The notes under the pieces were generated by a model. That model did no database searches and was not told the origin of the DNA. It worked only from the letters and a program-made list of their open reading frames with translations. Of a DNA stretch of 64,000 nucleotides, positions 52,812 through 61,875 are shown piece by piece. Source of the stretch: Leptolyngbya sp. PCC 7375 (GTDB lineage Bacteria; Cyanobacteriota; Cyanobacteriia; Phormidesmidales; Phormidesmidaceae). The first letter of the stretch is position 1; each line of letters starts with the position of its first letter. The translations under genes and the position numbers were made by a program. The stretch lies in contig NZ_JH993797.1 of NCBI RefSeq assembly GCF_000316115.1, positions 916,486-980,485 of the forward strand, read 5' to 3'.

Positions 52812-53360
52812 GACATTCACGACTTGCAACACCTCATGACAGGTTTCTGCCGGTGTTTTAGCCTTTGTATACACCGTGAATTTAGCCAGAGTGTCATTTG
52901 AAGGATGTCTAACAAAATGTTCATTAGTCCTGCGAATATCCTCTGGCAGTTTGTGGTTACGCGTATTCAAAATATCGAGCGATTCTTCTAAATCCGGTGA
53001 TGGCATTAAAAGAACAACATTAGGATAGGGGGCTAACGCTCGTTTTACCCGTTGAAACAGCAGCGGATCATCATAGACGGAATGACCTGCACCAAAATCA
53101 ATCACACAGTTTGTATGCTCTGACAGTAACCTCTCTACCGCATAGGCCTCAAATGGCTTCCAATAGCGAATAATGCCCCAAGCTCCTTCCGTTTCCCGCT
53201 TTTGTTTGGCGATGGCGTCATCATAGCCAATTTCGTTGTAATAGGTCCATCGATGTTCATCCATGGAACATTGTGGCAGATCTAATTGTTGTGCTAATAA
53301 TTCTCCAATAGTCGATTTGCCAACCCCTTGGGGGCCAATAATAACAATGTCTGAGGGCAT
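52806..53360 (-). CDS. P-loop kinase, shikimate-kinase-like
   Basis: 184 aa. Walker A IVIIGPQGVGKSTIGELLAQQLDLP (GKS near 15), followed by SMDEHRW, an acid position similar to that of shikimate kinase (DxD/E). The block AYAVERLLSEHTNCVIDFGAGHSVYDD corresponds to the shikimate-kinase GG loop region (CVIDFGAGHSV). The C-terminal half diverges, with NTRNHKLPEDIRRTNEHF as a lid, so the substrate may be something other than shikimate. Its stop overlaps by 6 bp the end of the convergent FAD-protein gene. Confidence 0.8.
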   Translation of the reverse strand: MPSDIVIIGPQGVGKSTIGELLAQQLDLPQCSMDEHRWTYYNEIGYDDAIAKQKRETEGAWGIIRYWKPFEAYAVERLLSEHTNCVIDFGAGHSVYDDPLLFQRVKRALAPYPNVVLLMPSPDLEESLDILNTRNHKLPEDIRRTNEHFVRHPSNDTLAKFTVYTKAKTPAETCHEVLQVVNVS

Positions 53361-53505
53361 CGGTGGTTTTGTAAGGTCCTAGAAGTTTACCTTCTTATGT
53401 TTCGCAGAAATAGCTTATCAGAATAGAGAATTAGAAAAAACAGCGAACCCCTTTCACGGCTAGCTCCTCCATGGCCCAGCTAATTGTGAACGAACGAGTC
53501 GATGA

Positions 53506-53682
53506 TATGATATCCCCCTGCTCCTGCATCAGATGTGGGTGGTGCATTCCTTTAAGCCGGGTGACCGGCAACGCAAACGCCTGGATAAACGCATTGAGAA
53601 AGCCACAGACGCCATGGCCGAACTCAATGTCACCGGTCGAGGCCGCAAACGGTTATCGGCGGATGAAACCTACGGTTGTTAA
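53506..53682 (+). pseudogene. Remnant of an IS1634-family transposase
   Basis: About 55 codons starting after a stop at 53503-53505. The stretch SFKPGDRQRKRLDKRIEKA, then ELNVTGRGRKRLSADE, corresponds to the LEKRLKTATTKLLKLTPP region of the element at 16449-18260 and is typical of IS1634 transposases. It ends soon after in YGC and a stop. The sequence differs from the local element, so it came from another member of the family. No terminal repeats were found. Confidence 0.7.
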
Positions 53683-53958
53683 GGGTCTCTGATGATATTT
53701 ATCTCGCGCTACCAGGATAATTCTTCAATCCCTCTCTAGTTTGAGTGAACCATGAGTCAACCGATATAAACTTTGTGCATAAATGCACAAAGTCATTGTT
53801 GGTGCATGAAAATCTTCCTCGCTCTGTATTACGTCTGATACTTCGCAGACGTGGGCAATTTTCATATATTGGATATGAATCATAGAATTACTGGCTGCCA
53901 CTCAGCTTCACCATCAGTTTTCTATGTTCATTGAATACCACATAAAGGAAAATTGAGA

Positions 53959-55404
53959 ATGATTGGTTCGTCTACACTGACTCCACAAGAAGCCCGATTG
54001 ATCACGAAAGATGCGTTCATTTACGCCTATCCGATGGTGGACAGCTATCGGATTCTTTTTGCCTACTTTCTTTGGCCCAATAATGCCGAATACAAGGGAC
54101 ACTTGAATAAATTGCTTGGCGAAGCACGGCTGTTCACGCCAGAGGACAAAGCAATTCAGACACCGAACGCGGATACACCTTACTGTGTGGTTGGCGCAGA
54201 TCTTCGCACGGAACCTTTAGTGTTGACGGTCCCAACTATAGACCCTGAACGATACTACTCTATCCAACTTATTGATGCTTACACACACAATTTCGAATAC
54301 GTTGGCACTCGAACGACAGGCAATGGCGGAGGCAAGTACTTGCTGGCGGGTCCTGACTGGACGGGGGAGATACCGGCTGGAATCACTGCCGTTATCCGTA
54401 GCGAAACCAGTCTTGCCCTAGCTTTGTACCGCACCCAGCTTTTCGACTCAGATGACTTAGAGAATGTCGCAGACATCATTAAGAACGGCTACAAGGTTCA
54501 GCCGCTGAGTAAGTTTACAAATATGGAGCCGCCAGCGGAAATGCCAGCGGTGAAATACCCGAGACCCGTGAGACTGGACGAGGGCGAAACGTCACCCAGA
54601 ATATTTAGCCTGTTGAACTTCCTGCTGACGACGTTTTGTCCAACACATGCATCGGAAACAGAATTGATGGCTCGTTTCGCCAAGCTCAACATCGGCCCTG
54701 GCCTAACCTTTAACCCGACAAAACTCTCTGAGGAATTAAAACAGGCCATCGAGCAAGGCATAAAAGACGGTTGGGAGACTTATCTGGAGCTGAAGAAGAC
54801 TAAACTTGCCACTCAAGACGTCACCGCCGCCGACCTATTTGGTACACGTGAACACTTGACGGCAACCGGTAACATTTATCTATACCGCATGGCTGGGGCG
54901 ATTCTTGGCATCTGGGGCAATTCCATTGAGGAGGCCATGTATCCTTCCTACTATAACGATTCAGACGGCAACGAATTAAATGCATCAGGCGATGTCTGTT
55001 ATACGCTACGCTTTGAGCCAGGTGGATTGCCACCAGCTGACGCTTTCTGGTCAGCAACGATGTATAACCTCCCCGAGCAGCTCCTTGTCGAGAACAAACT
55101 TGAGCGCTACCTGATTAATTCAACGATGTTAGACAACAACGAACTCGTTCTCGACGAAGATGGGGGACTGACGCTTTATATCCAATACGCTCAACCAACT
55201 GAAGAAAAAAAGAGGAAGAACTGGCTACCTGCACCGGATCAGGGCTTCTTCATATCCTTACGGCTTTACTTGCCACAACAAGAGGCGATTAATGGCACCT
55301 GGCAAACGCCACCACTAAAGCGAGTAAACCCTGCACTGCACTGGACAATCAGGCTTAAGCGTATCTTTCTAGCTCTCTTTCGCGCCGGTGACTACCCCCG
55401 TTAA
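53959..55404 (+). CDS. DUF1254/DUF1214 domain protein
   Basis: 481 aa from the ATG at 53959, with AAGGA 9 nt upstream. DUF1254 covers about 40-165 (TPNADTPYCVVGADLRTEPLVLTVP, then YYSIQLIDAYTHNFEYVG). DUF1214 covers about 330-445 (YTLRFEPGGLPPADAFWSATMYN and the C-terminal WLPAPDQGFFISLRLYLPQ). The two domains usually occur together. The family's biochemistry is unclear; members in other bacteria are exported, but no signal peptide is seen here. It is alone on its strand with gaps of 280-380 bp either side. Confidence 0.88.
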   Translation: MIGSSTLTPQEARLITKDAFIYAYPMVDSYRILFAYFLWPNNAEYKGHLNKLLGEARLFTPEDKAIQTPNADTPYCVVGADLRTEPLVLTVPTIDPERYYSIQLIDAYTHNFEYVGTRTTGNGGGKYLLAGPDWTGEIPAGITAVIRSETSLALALYRTQLFDSDDLENVADIIKNGYKVQPLSKFTNMEPPAEMPAVKYPRPVRLDEGETSPRIFSLLNFLLTTFCPTHASETELMARFAKLNIGPGLTFNPTKLSEELKQAIEQGIKDGWETYLELKKTKLATQDVTAADLFGTREHLTATGNIYLYRMAGAILGIWGNSIEEAMYPSYYNDSDGNELNASGDVCYTLRFEPGGLPPADAFWSATMYNLPEQLLVENKLERYLINSTMLDNNELVLDEDGGLTLYIQYAQPTEEKKRKNWLPAPDQGFFISLRLYLPQQEAINGTWQTPPLKRVNPALHWTIRLKRIFLALFRAGDYPR

Positions 55405-55784
55405 GCCTCTCTTCGCTGCTAATTAAGTCATCAACCAATATAGGGATGCATAGTCTCTTTTGACTGTAGAAGTAGGGTCCAATAATGGCTTGCGCATTTC
55501 TTGCACTTAGCTAAATCTCTCTAATTATGACCTAAACCAATTTGAAACGGGTAATAAGAGAGTTTAGCCCTACCCAAAACTGACAACTTATTATGTTGTT
55601 TAAGGATATAGCTTATAGAAAGCTAGTATCCATAAAGCTCGATAACATGACCCAGCCAATATACTACCCATAGGCTAGTATTGCACTGGAGCGGACAGGT
55701 AGGAGAGTCTATTACCCAGCTCAGAACTATTTCTATGGATTAGTATAGCTGCTAGGGATTACTCAAATCAATTAGGAGGACAAC
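55405..55784. other. Gap of 380 bp
   Basis: AT-rich, without a gene. Short inverted words such as CTATAGAAAG occur, but I see no strong hairpin. It contains the promoter and leader of the RidA gene, whose ribosome-binding site AGGAGGA is at about 55772-55778. Confidence 0.3.
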
Positions 55785-56183
55785 ATGAGCAAAAAACTAA
55801 TCAATCCAGAGGAACTGTATGATGGTGCTGCATTTGGTATGTCTCAGGCTACTGTCGAGACAGACTTGGGACTAGTTTTCGTGTCTGGTCAGGTTGATTG
55901 GAATCATCAATATGAGACCACAGAGAACTCGATCGAAGGCCAAATGAGAAAGGCGCTTGGAAATCTTAAAATTGCTCTAACAGCAGCTGGTTCATCGATT
56001 GAACAACTATTGCAAGTTCGTGTATATATCCGAGGTGAACTTGGAGAACATATGGAAACTGTTGCCCCTATTCTTTCTGACTTCTTAGGTGAGTCTCGTC
56101 CATCGGTGACCGGTATCGGTGTAGCTTCCCTCGCATCACCATCAACACTTGTTGAGGTTGAGGCAATAGCCAGCGTTAGATGA
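55785..56183 (+). CDS. RidA/YjgF-family protein
   Basis: 132 aa with a strong AGGAGG. The family hydrolyses reactive enamine/imine intermediates such as 2-aminoacrylate, usually as a trimer. The signature is near the end: SRPSVTGIGVASLASPSTLVEVEAIASV, in which the Arg corresponds to the catalytic Arg of RidA and the last Glu to its acid. The N-terminal FGMSQATVETDLGLVFVSGQVDWN is that of the wider family. The sequence is diverged from RidA itself, so a related subgroup (Rid1-7) is likely. No neighbour shares its strand within 800 bp. Confidence 0.9.
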   Translation: MSKKLINPEELYDGAAFGMSQATVETDLGLVFVSGQVDWNHQYETTENSIEGQMRKALGNLKIALTAAGSSIEQLLQVRVYIRGELGEHMETVAPILSDFLGESRPSVTGIGVASLASPSTLVEVEAIASVR

Positions 56184-56985
56184 GTGATATTCAAGGTTTA
56201 TTGGTAAACGCACCCCATGAATCTACAACGTATCACCTGATTCAATTTTGATTTGTAGTCCTTGATCACCGAAACGCATATCAATCGCTCCAGCATAATC
56301 AAGAGAAATAGCAGCTCATACTATAGCTGTTGTGCAAACTATCACAGCTAGAAAAATCCATTGCATTGAAGTCACCTATGTAGTAATTAGACAACTCCAA
56401 TATCTAAAACTGCATAATACGGATAGTTATCCGTATGTTGATCGGTAGTAGACCTTAATACACCGTGTAGCAAATCCTCACAAAATGCCCAAGTTACGTT
56501 AAGGATGCTCCAACCTAAAAACGATTAAGCAATTTTCCCTAGAGTATATTGAACCTATACCTGTCAGTTCTATCAGACGCTATCAAGACAAGATAACTGT
56601 GCATCCAACGCACGAATCGCTATGTAGTACATGAAATAAAAATTTCATACGACATCAAAAAAAGTTGATTGTTCGATTTCTAACATAATCACTTTCTTGA
56701 AACCTATAATTATAAAATTTATGTAAAGTGCATGTCTTGACCAGCAGACAAGCATTTCTGCGTATATTTTAACGCCTTTCGGTATCATTACCTACGTATA
56801 AATACGTAGGTAATGAAGGAGCGTTTGCCTTTTTTAAGGGTAAACGTTGTGGAGACATACGGTTACATAGGGTTTTTACCCGAGCTATGGTTGTGTAGCG
56901 GACATAATTTGTAGTTAAAAACACAATTCGTACCTACAGTCAATGGGAAGGCGAGGTTTATGAATGTTTATTTACGAAAGAGCCC
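56184..56985. other. Gap of 800 bp, AT-rich, with one strong dyad
   Basis: The sequence is noticeably AT-rich, unlike the flanking core genes. There is no gene; the main structure is the 15-bp stem at 56785-56816. A nine-codon frame MNVYLRKSP begins at 56960 and its TGA overlaps the GTG start of the next gene, so it may be a leader peptide. Confidence 0.4.
56785..56816. repeat. Perfect 15-bp inverted repeat with 2-nt spacer
   Basis: TCATTACCTACGTAT (56785-56799) and ATACGTAGGTAATGA (56802-56816) separated by AA. No T-run follows. It lies about 170 bp upstream of the two-gene unit at 56986-57914 and could be an operator or a structured RNA element. Confidence 0.75.
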
Positions 56986-57519
56986 GTGAAGGATAACTTT
57001 CTGAAAAGAATTATCAGCAAATGTGTCTTTGATAAACGAATTTCCGTCCCTGTAGATAACGTCACTCACTACTCTAATTTTTCATCCAAATTTGATGAAT
57101 ATCATAATGACGGTATCTCTACGGAAAATTATTCAAATGGTACTGATTCTTGGTATCGAAAAAAAGATAAGGGGAACACAGAAGAGGAGTTTAGCTCGCG
57201 GGTAGATACTTTCAAAAAGCAAAGGTCAAACCCCGAAGACACTATGCCTTCTGACAAAAAACCTGGGCATTTTAAGAAGGATGTCAAGGATACCTCTATT
57301 TATAAAGTTTCGCTTCCTGTACCTTCTAATGAGAAGGAACGACATGATCTTCATGCTTATAAAGAAAAAGTAAAAAAATCTGGGTGGATTTTAACACCGA
57401 TTAGATCGGCCAGTTCAGACGACCTAGAGTATATTTTATCTCCTGAAGGCAGCGAATTAGAAGCCGCAGCGTATATAGCTGCATCGGTATTGGATGAGGC
57501 TTTAGGGAGAGCTTCATGA
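56986..57519 (+). CDS. Hypothetical hydrophilic protein, first gene of a two-gene unit
   Basis: 177 aa from a GTG at 56986, whose first bases form the TGA stop of a possible nine-codon leader frame (GTGA overlap). Highly charged and polar, with a likely disordered middle (KKDKGNTEEEFSSRVDTFKKQRSNPEDT) and a more ordered C-terminal half (IYKVSLPVPSNEKERHDLHAYKEKVKKSGWILTPIRSAS, ending in a helix EAAAYIAASVLDEAL). No motif or family recognised. Base composition is AT-rich relative to core genes, suggesting acquisition. It overlaps the next gene by 4 bp (ATGA), so the two are coupled. Confidence 0.65.
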   Translation: MKDNFLKRIISKCVFDKRISVPVDNVTHYSNFSSKFDEYHNDGISTENYSNGTDSWYRKKDKGNTEEEFSSRVDTFKKQRSNPEDTMPSDKKPGHFKKDVKDTSIYKVSLPVPSNEKERHDLHAYKEKVKKSGWILTPIRSASSDDLEYILSPEGSELEAAAYIAASVLDEALGRAS

Positions 57520-57914
57520 CACCCAATGACAGAGATCCGCAGCCTCCTGAGCCCGATTCATCAGATATTAGCCTAACTAAAGCATCTATTTCGCGCGAAG
57601 ACATAGAGGTATTAAGCCGAGAGCCTGCACTTCTAGCTCAGTTTTTAACAAAGCATAATACGCAGCTAAACAGCATAGAAATAGAGAAGTTGTCACTAGC
57701 TGTGACGAAAGAAGACAATCGACATAGAGAAGAAATAGGACGACAAAGAATCACATTTGCGATCTTAGGTATGATTCTTACGGTTGTTTTATCTTCACTA
57801 CTGTACTCAGGTATAACGAAAGACAACGATATGCCTAAGACGATTATCAACATGCTTCTTGCTGCAATAGGAGGCGGTGGAGCAGTCGTTTTAGCAAGAA
57901 GGCATGAGGGTTGA
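57516..57914 (+). CDS. Small membrane protein with two C-terminal helices
   Basis: 132 aa. The first 75 residues are soluble and acidic-to-helical (SISREDIEVLSREPALLAQFL, then a charged helix EKLSLAVTKEDNRHREEIGRQR). Two membrane segments follow: TFAILGMILTVVLSSLLYSG and IINMLLAAIGGGGAVVLA. Cytoplasmic helix plus a two-helix anchor is seen in membrane adaptors and in effector partners of defence or toxin systems, but no family match is claimed. The ATG overlaps the upstream stop by 4 bp. Confidence 0.7.
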   Translation: MTPNDRDPQPPEPDSSDISLTKASISREDIEVLSREPALLAQFLTKHNTQLNSIEIEKLSLAVTKEDNRHREEIGRQRITFAILGMILTVVLSSLLYSGITKDNDMPKTIINMLLAAIGGGGAVVLARRHEG

Positions 57915-58223
57915 TCTAGGCTGATTCCAATACTGTTGATAGCTAGTATTGATTAATCACTATGTAGCTTACGTGATCGCTTCCCATTGTATACTCCACG
58001 GTAATCAATCAATTTCAGTTGTTATCTATTGCGTACTACAGATTTCTTGAGAGATTAGGTAGCACACGTTATTAAAGTACTTTAGACAATCCAGAATTCT
58101 AGGATTAAATAAAGGATAGGTGAGTACCTGTATTGAGGCGATTACCTATGAAACGTAGAATTCTATCTATTGTTGCGATGCTGATTTTTCGAGAGACTCA
58201 AGTGTGTGGAGAATCGGTCTGTA
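57915..58223. other. Gap of 310 bp before the FkbM gene
   Basis: AT-rich with no gene. It contains the leader of the methyltransferase gene; a GGAG sequence at 58207-58210 precedes the chosen ATG by about 13 nt. Confidence 0.3.
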
Positions 58224-58949
58224 ATGCTATCTGATACTATAAAGTCACTCACTAAAAAGCTTCTCAGTTATACCTTCATCGACACAGTTAGGCTCAAAAT
58301 AGATCGGTATTTAGGCTATGAGCAAATAATCTATTCCCAGTTTGGTGAAGATCTCTTCCTGCGTGATTATTTTAAGGATAAATTAAACGGATTCTACGTT
58401 GATATTGGTGCTTACCACCCTCGCCAGTTTTCCAATACCTACTTTCTGTATAGATATAGAGGTTGGGCAGGGATCAATATTGAGGCAAATCTCAACTGTG
58501 TAACGCTATTTAATCAAGTGCGAAAACGGGACGTAAATATCCATGCTGTGGTATCAGATCATGAAACTTCGGTGCAATACCACGCTTGGGGAATTAACTC
58601 AGAAAACAGCATGAATGCGGCGCAGATCAATGCTTTGACTAAAAGATTCGGAAAGGCTCCCGAGATTTTAGAATTAGTAGCCCAGCCTCTTAGTAAGTTA
58701 CTTAATGATCACTGTCCAGATCATAAAACTATTGATTTCCTCAATATAGATGTTGAAGGAAATGACCTTGCGGTATTGAAGAGTAACAACTGGAACCTAT
58801 ATAAACCACAAATAATTGCAGTTGAGCAATTTGGCAATACTATAGAGCAAATTAGCAAAACAGACCTTTATCAATACTTGATTGATAAAGGTTATCAAAA
58901 TGTTGCTTGGTACAAACCAACTTTGATTTTTGAGCGGAAACCAAAATAA
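58224..58949 (+). CDS. FkbM-family methyltransferase
   Basis: 241 aa from the ATG at 58224 (MLSDTIKSLTKK); a GTG at 58206 would add six residues. The SAM site is FYVDIGAYHPRQFSNTYFLY, followed by the second acidic element GINIEANLNCVTLF, and motif IDFLNIDVEGNDLAVL, the classic FkbM post-core with DVEG. Residues around ISAVVSDHET-like NIHAVVSDHETSV match the family. FkbM proteins O-methylate sugars, lipids or polyketides. The AT-rich composition resembles the preceding two-gene unit. Sugar methylation in a surface glycan would fit the sulfotransferase nearby, but this is not shown. Confidence 0.88.
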   Translation: MLSDTIKSLTKKLLSYTFIDTVRLKIDRYLGYEQIIYSQFGEDLFLRDYFKDKLNGFYVDIGAYHPRQFSNTYFLYRYRGWAGINIEANLNCVTLFNQVRKRDVNIHAVVSDHETSVQYHAWGINSENSMNAAQINALTKRFGKAPEILELVAQPLSKLLNDHCPDHKTIDFLNIDVEGNDLAVLKSNNWNLYKPQIIAVEQFGNTIEQISKTDLYQYLIDKGYQNVAWYKPTLIFERKPK

Positions 58950-59086
58950 TGTGGAGTGGACTCGAACAAGATTCAAGTAAGATCTGGAAGACTGGATCTT
59001 ATCCGTCAGATATGACGTTGAATACATATGTTGAATATATACATAGTTAGGTGGCGCTCGTGGCCTCAGGGGAAAACGATCAGACG

Positions 59087-59563
59087 ATGAACAATGAAAC
59101 AACCGATGGTGCTGCGGTGCTGGTGCCGCCACCACTTTGGCATCTGGTGGTGGCGGCTGTAGGCATCGCGCTGAATGAATTCATCTGGCCGTTGCCCTTC
59201 GCATTCAGCGGTAGTATTCGACTTGCGATCGCTTTAGTGATCGTCGTGCCGAGCATTGTACTAGTGGCCGGGGCGTTGAGGCTCTTTTGGGCCACAGGGC
59301 AGAACCCCGAACCGTGGATTGCCACACCGGAGATCGTTCAGACGGGCGTCTACCGGTTTACACGCAATCCGATGTACCTGAGCTTAGCACTACTCCAGGT
59401 TGCCATCGGTATTGGCCTGGGCAACCTCTGGGTTGTGCTGCTGGTAGCGTTTTCTTGTCTAATCGTCCAGATCACGGCCATTCGTCCTGAGGAGGCTTAC
59501 CTCGAGGGCAAGTTCGGTAGCGAATATCTCGACTACAAGGAATCTGTACGTCGCTGGCTCTAG
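59087..59563 (+). CDS. Isoprenylcysteine carboxyl methyltransferase-family membrane protein
   Basis: 158 aa from the ATG at 59087 (MNNETTDGAAV); the open frame goes back to 59051. Four to five membrane helices (LWHLVVAAVGIALNEFIWPLP, LAIALVIVVPSIVLVAGAL, LSLALLQVAIGIGLGNLWVVLLV). The family core is TGVYRFTRNPMYLSLALLQ with the R-x-P-M-Y motif and the C-terminal RPEEAYLEGKFGSEYLDYKESVRRWL with the Glu of the SAM site. Members methylate isoprenylcysteine in eukaryotes; bacterial homologues are mostly of unknown substrate (lipids or amines). Confidence 0.85.
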   Translation: MNNETTDGAAVLVPPPLWHLVVAAVGIALNEFIWPLPFAFSGSIRLAIALVIVVPSIVLVAGALRLFWATGQNPEPWIATPEIVQTGVYRFTRNPMYLSLALLQVAIGIGLGNLWVVLLVAFSCLIVQITAIRPEEAYLEGKFGSEYLDYKESVRRWL

Positions 59564-60090
59564 GCAGCCCCGAATTCATCGACTATGAAGCCATGAGCGG
59601 GCCAAGTGGGTTTCGGCATATTTTTTCAAGGAGTCTCTCATGGTTTGTCACCACAAATCTCTCATCTTGTGGTTGATCAAGATAATTCTCTCTCACCGTA
59701 CCAACAACTCTCAGGCAGCGGACGGACGAGTGAGCGCTTGGCCTTCCCGAAAACCTCGTGCCCACCGCTGACCTCTAAACCAAGCTTTGACTGAAACGAG
59801 ATAGCGGTGAATCAATTATTCTGATGGAGATAGGGTGATGATCGAATTTTCCTATGGCGATATTATTACCTGTCCAGGCCTGGATCTTCGCTAACGCCAG
59901 GTTTTAAACCATTTATCTATGCATCCAGTGTGTGTTAGGGTAATAAACTGCAACTTAGTTCCGGTCTATTGTTGCAGCCTTGGTACTTGTTGACCCAAGT
60001 CATCCAACGCAACCATACGTTTATTGCTCTTAAGACTGGTCCCAGCATTGCATTTGGGTTAGGGGCGCATTTAGGAGCTACTAAAAACCC
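59564..60090. other. Gap with a possible gene remnant before the helicase
   Basis: No intact gene. From about 59935 to 60093 an open frame reads KLQLSSGLLLQPWYLL, then TQVIQRNHTFIALKTGPSIA, and ends in TGA overlapping the helicase ATG (ATGA). It has no ATG, and the sequence looks like the tail of a lost or very short protein; the overlap raises the possibility of a coupled upstream peptide. The remainder shows nothing. Confidence 0.35.
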
Positions 60091-61371
60091 ATGACATTTG
60101 AGACGCTAGGTCTTACTGCCCAACTCTTACGTGCTGTGGCTGAGGAAGGCTACACAGCAGCAACTCCGATTCAGGAGCAGGCGATTCCTCCCATTTTGCA
60201 AGGAAATGACATTTTCGCCAGTGCTCAGACGGGTACGGGGAAAACAGCAGGGTTTACCTTACCCTTGCTGCAACGCCTCAGCAGCAATCCCCCTACCAAA
60301 ACGCAACGAGCCCCACGGGCTCTAATCTTGACTCCCACCCGTGAATTGGCTGCTCAAGTTAACAATAGTGTCAATACTTACGGCAAATACCTGCCCATTA
60401 AATCAGTGGTGGTGTTTGGTGGTGTCGGCATTGTGCGCCAAATTAAAGCATTGAAGCAGGGGAGTGACATTGTGGTCGCAACTCCAGGTCGCTTGCTGGA
60501 CCATGTTAGTCAACACACGATTGATCTATCTCAGATCGAGACGCTGGTGCTGGATGAGTGCGATCGCATGTTAGACATGGGGTTCATCCATGACATTCGC
60601 AAGGTTTTGGCACAACTGCCTGCATCGCGGCAGACCCTGATGTTTTCCGCCACATTTTCAAAGGCCATCCGGAAACTAGCAAGCACGCTGTTAGACAATC
60701 CAGTGCAGATTGAAGTTGCCCCCCGTAACACGGCGGCTGAACAAGTTGAACAACTCGTATATCCCGTTGATCGCACGCGTAAGCGCGAACTCCTGTCATA
60801 TTTAATTGGCTTTAACAATTGGCAGCAGGTGCTTGTCTTCACCCGTACCAAACATGGTGCCAATCGTCTGGCCGAACAATTGGCTAAAGATGGCTTGAAA
60901 ACAGCCGCCATTCACGGCAACAAAAGTCAGGCCGCTCGTACGCGTGCCTTGCGAGACTTTAAGCAAAGTAAGGTGCGAGTGCTGGTTGCAACCGATGTTG
61001 CCTCACGGGGGTTAGACATTGACCAGCTTCCCCACGTCGTCAATTTTGAATTACCCAATGTGCCGGAAGACTATGTACACCGGATTGGTCGGACTGGACG
61101 GGCTGGTAATGAAGGCCAAGCCATTTCGCTAGTTTCCAGTGATGAACAATCTCTGTTAAAGAGAATTGAAAAGTTACTCAAGCGCAAACTCACTCAGTCT
61201 GTCCTTCCCGGTTATGAACCAACTGCTGCCCCTCATCAGGGAGAGCCACCAAAGCGTCAACGCTCTAAGTCACGTCGGAGAAATTACAATTCATCCAACC
61301 CTCAAGCACGTCCTGCTCAGGGTAAAAAGTCTCCCACCGGTAACCACCGTAAACGGCTCCGTAAGGCTTAA
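60091..61371 (+). CDS. DEAD-box RNA helicase (RhlE-like) with a DECD motif II
   Basis: 426 aa. It unwinds short RNA duplexes with ATP, in ribosome assembly or RNA turnover. Motifs in order: Q motif with [12 protein letters not shown], motif I AQTGTGKT (45-52), Ia PTRELA (82-87), Ib TPGR (131-134), II DECD (155-158), III SAT (186-188), then HRIGRTGR near 330. The C-terminal tail is basic ([12 protein letters not shown]), as in RhlE/CrhB-type helicases. Motif II is DECD instead of DEAD, and the Cys codon is part of a HIP1 octamer GCGATCGC (60560-60567). The ATG overlaps the stop of a short upstream frame. No operon partner. Confidence 0.93.
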   Translation: MTFETLGLTAQLLRAVAEEGYTAATPIQEQAIPPILQGNDIFASAQTGTGKTAGFTLPLLQRLSSNPPTKTQRAPRALILTPTRELAAQVNNSVNTYGKYLPIKSVVVFGGVGIVRQIKALKQGSDIVVATPGRLLDHVSQHTIDLSQIETLVLDECDRMLDMGFIHDIRKVLAQLPASRQTLMFSATFSKAIRKLASTLLDNPVQIEVAPRNTAAEQVEQLVYPVDRTRKRELLSYLIGFNNWQQVLVFTRTKHGANRLAEQLAKDGLKTAAIHGNKSQAARTRALRDFKQSKVRVLVATDVASRGLDIDQLPHVVNFELPNVPEDYVHRIGRTGRAGNEGQAISLVSSDEQSLLKRIEKLLKRKLTQSVLPGYEPTAAPHQGEPPKRQRSKSRRRNYNSSNPQARPAQGKKSPTGNHRKRLRKA

Positions 61372-61875
61372 TTGAAAAACCGTTTATAAAAAAGCAGGCA
61401 GGTTTCAAGAAGAATGCTACGGGTTAGGAATCAGAGACGGTTTGAGGCGACTCAATGCAACCGCTGCCCTATCACCTGGCATTTGACCGAGGCCAGCGAT
61501 CGCATTTTGTGCCAGTGCCTGTCCACTGGCACAAAATGCTGAGTGCAAAGGCAGGGCGTGAGCGAGTGGCCCATTGAGTGAGTACAGGTTAGGCTGCTGA
61601 GGTTAGAATCCAATTTTTATAAACGATGACGACATGCTTAGACACAGTACGGTATCTACAAGACATAGGTATTGCTCGTGCGACAGGTGGTGATGTCAGT
61701 GCTCAGAAGGCCAGTAAGTTCCACTTAGGAGCAAGCCACTAATAACTTCCAAAATTTGGACGTTAATTTATTTTATTTCCTTAGAATTATATAAGGGATA
61801 GCGCAGTCAGAGATCTTCTTCCTCTGGAAAGTGAGCATCCCCCTTTAAACTGCAAACTCAATATCGAGCCCTATT
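61372..61875. other. Gap of 500 bp after the helicase, with a strong hairpin
   Basis: The 16-bp perfect hairpin at 61502-61539 is the main feature. A 38-codon frame at 61626-61742 (starts MTTCLDTVRYLQDIG) has no clear ribosome-binding site and no recognisable family, so I do not call it. The remaining sequence is AT-rich. Confidence 0.35.
61502..61539. repeat. Perfect 16-bp inverted repeat with 6-nt loop
   Basis: GCATTTTGTGCCAGTG (61502-61517) pairs with CACTGGCACAAAATGC (61524-61539) around CCTGTC. It begins 6 bp inside a HIP1 site and is not followed by a T-run. It may be a helicase-gene 3' stem or a small mobile palindrome. Confidence 0.85.
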
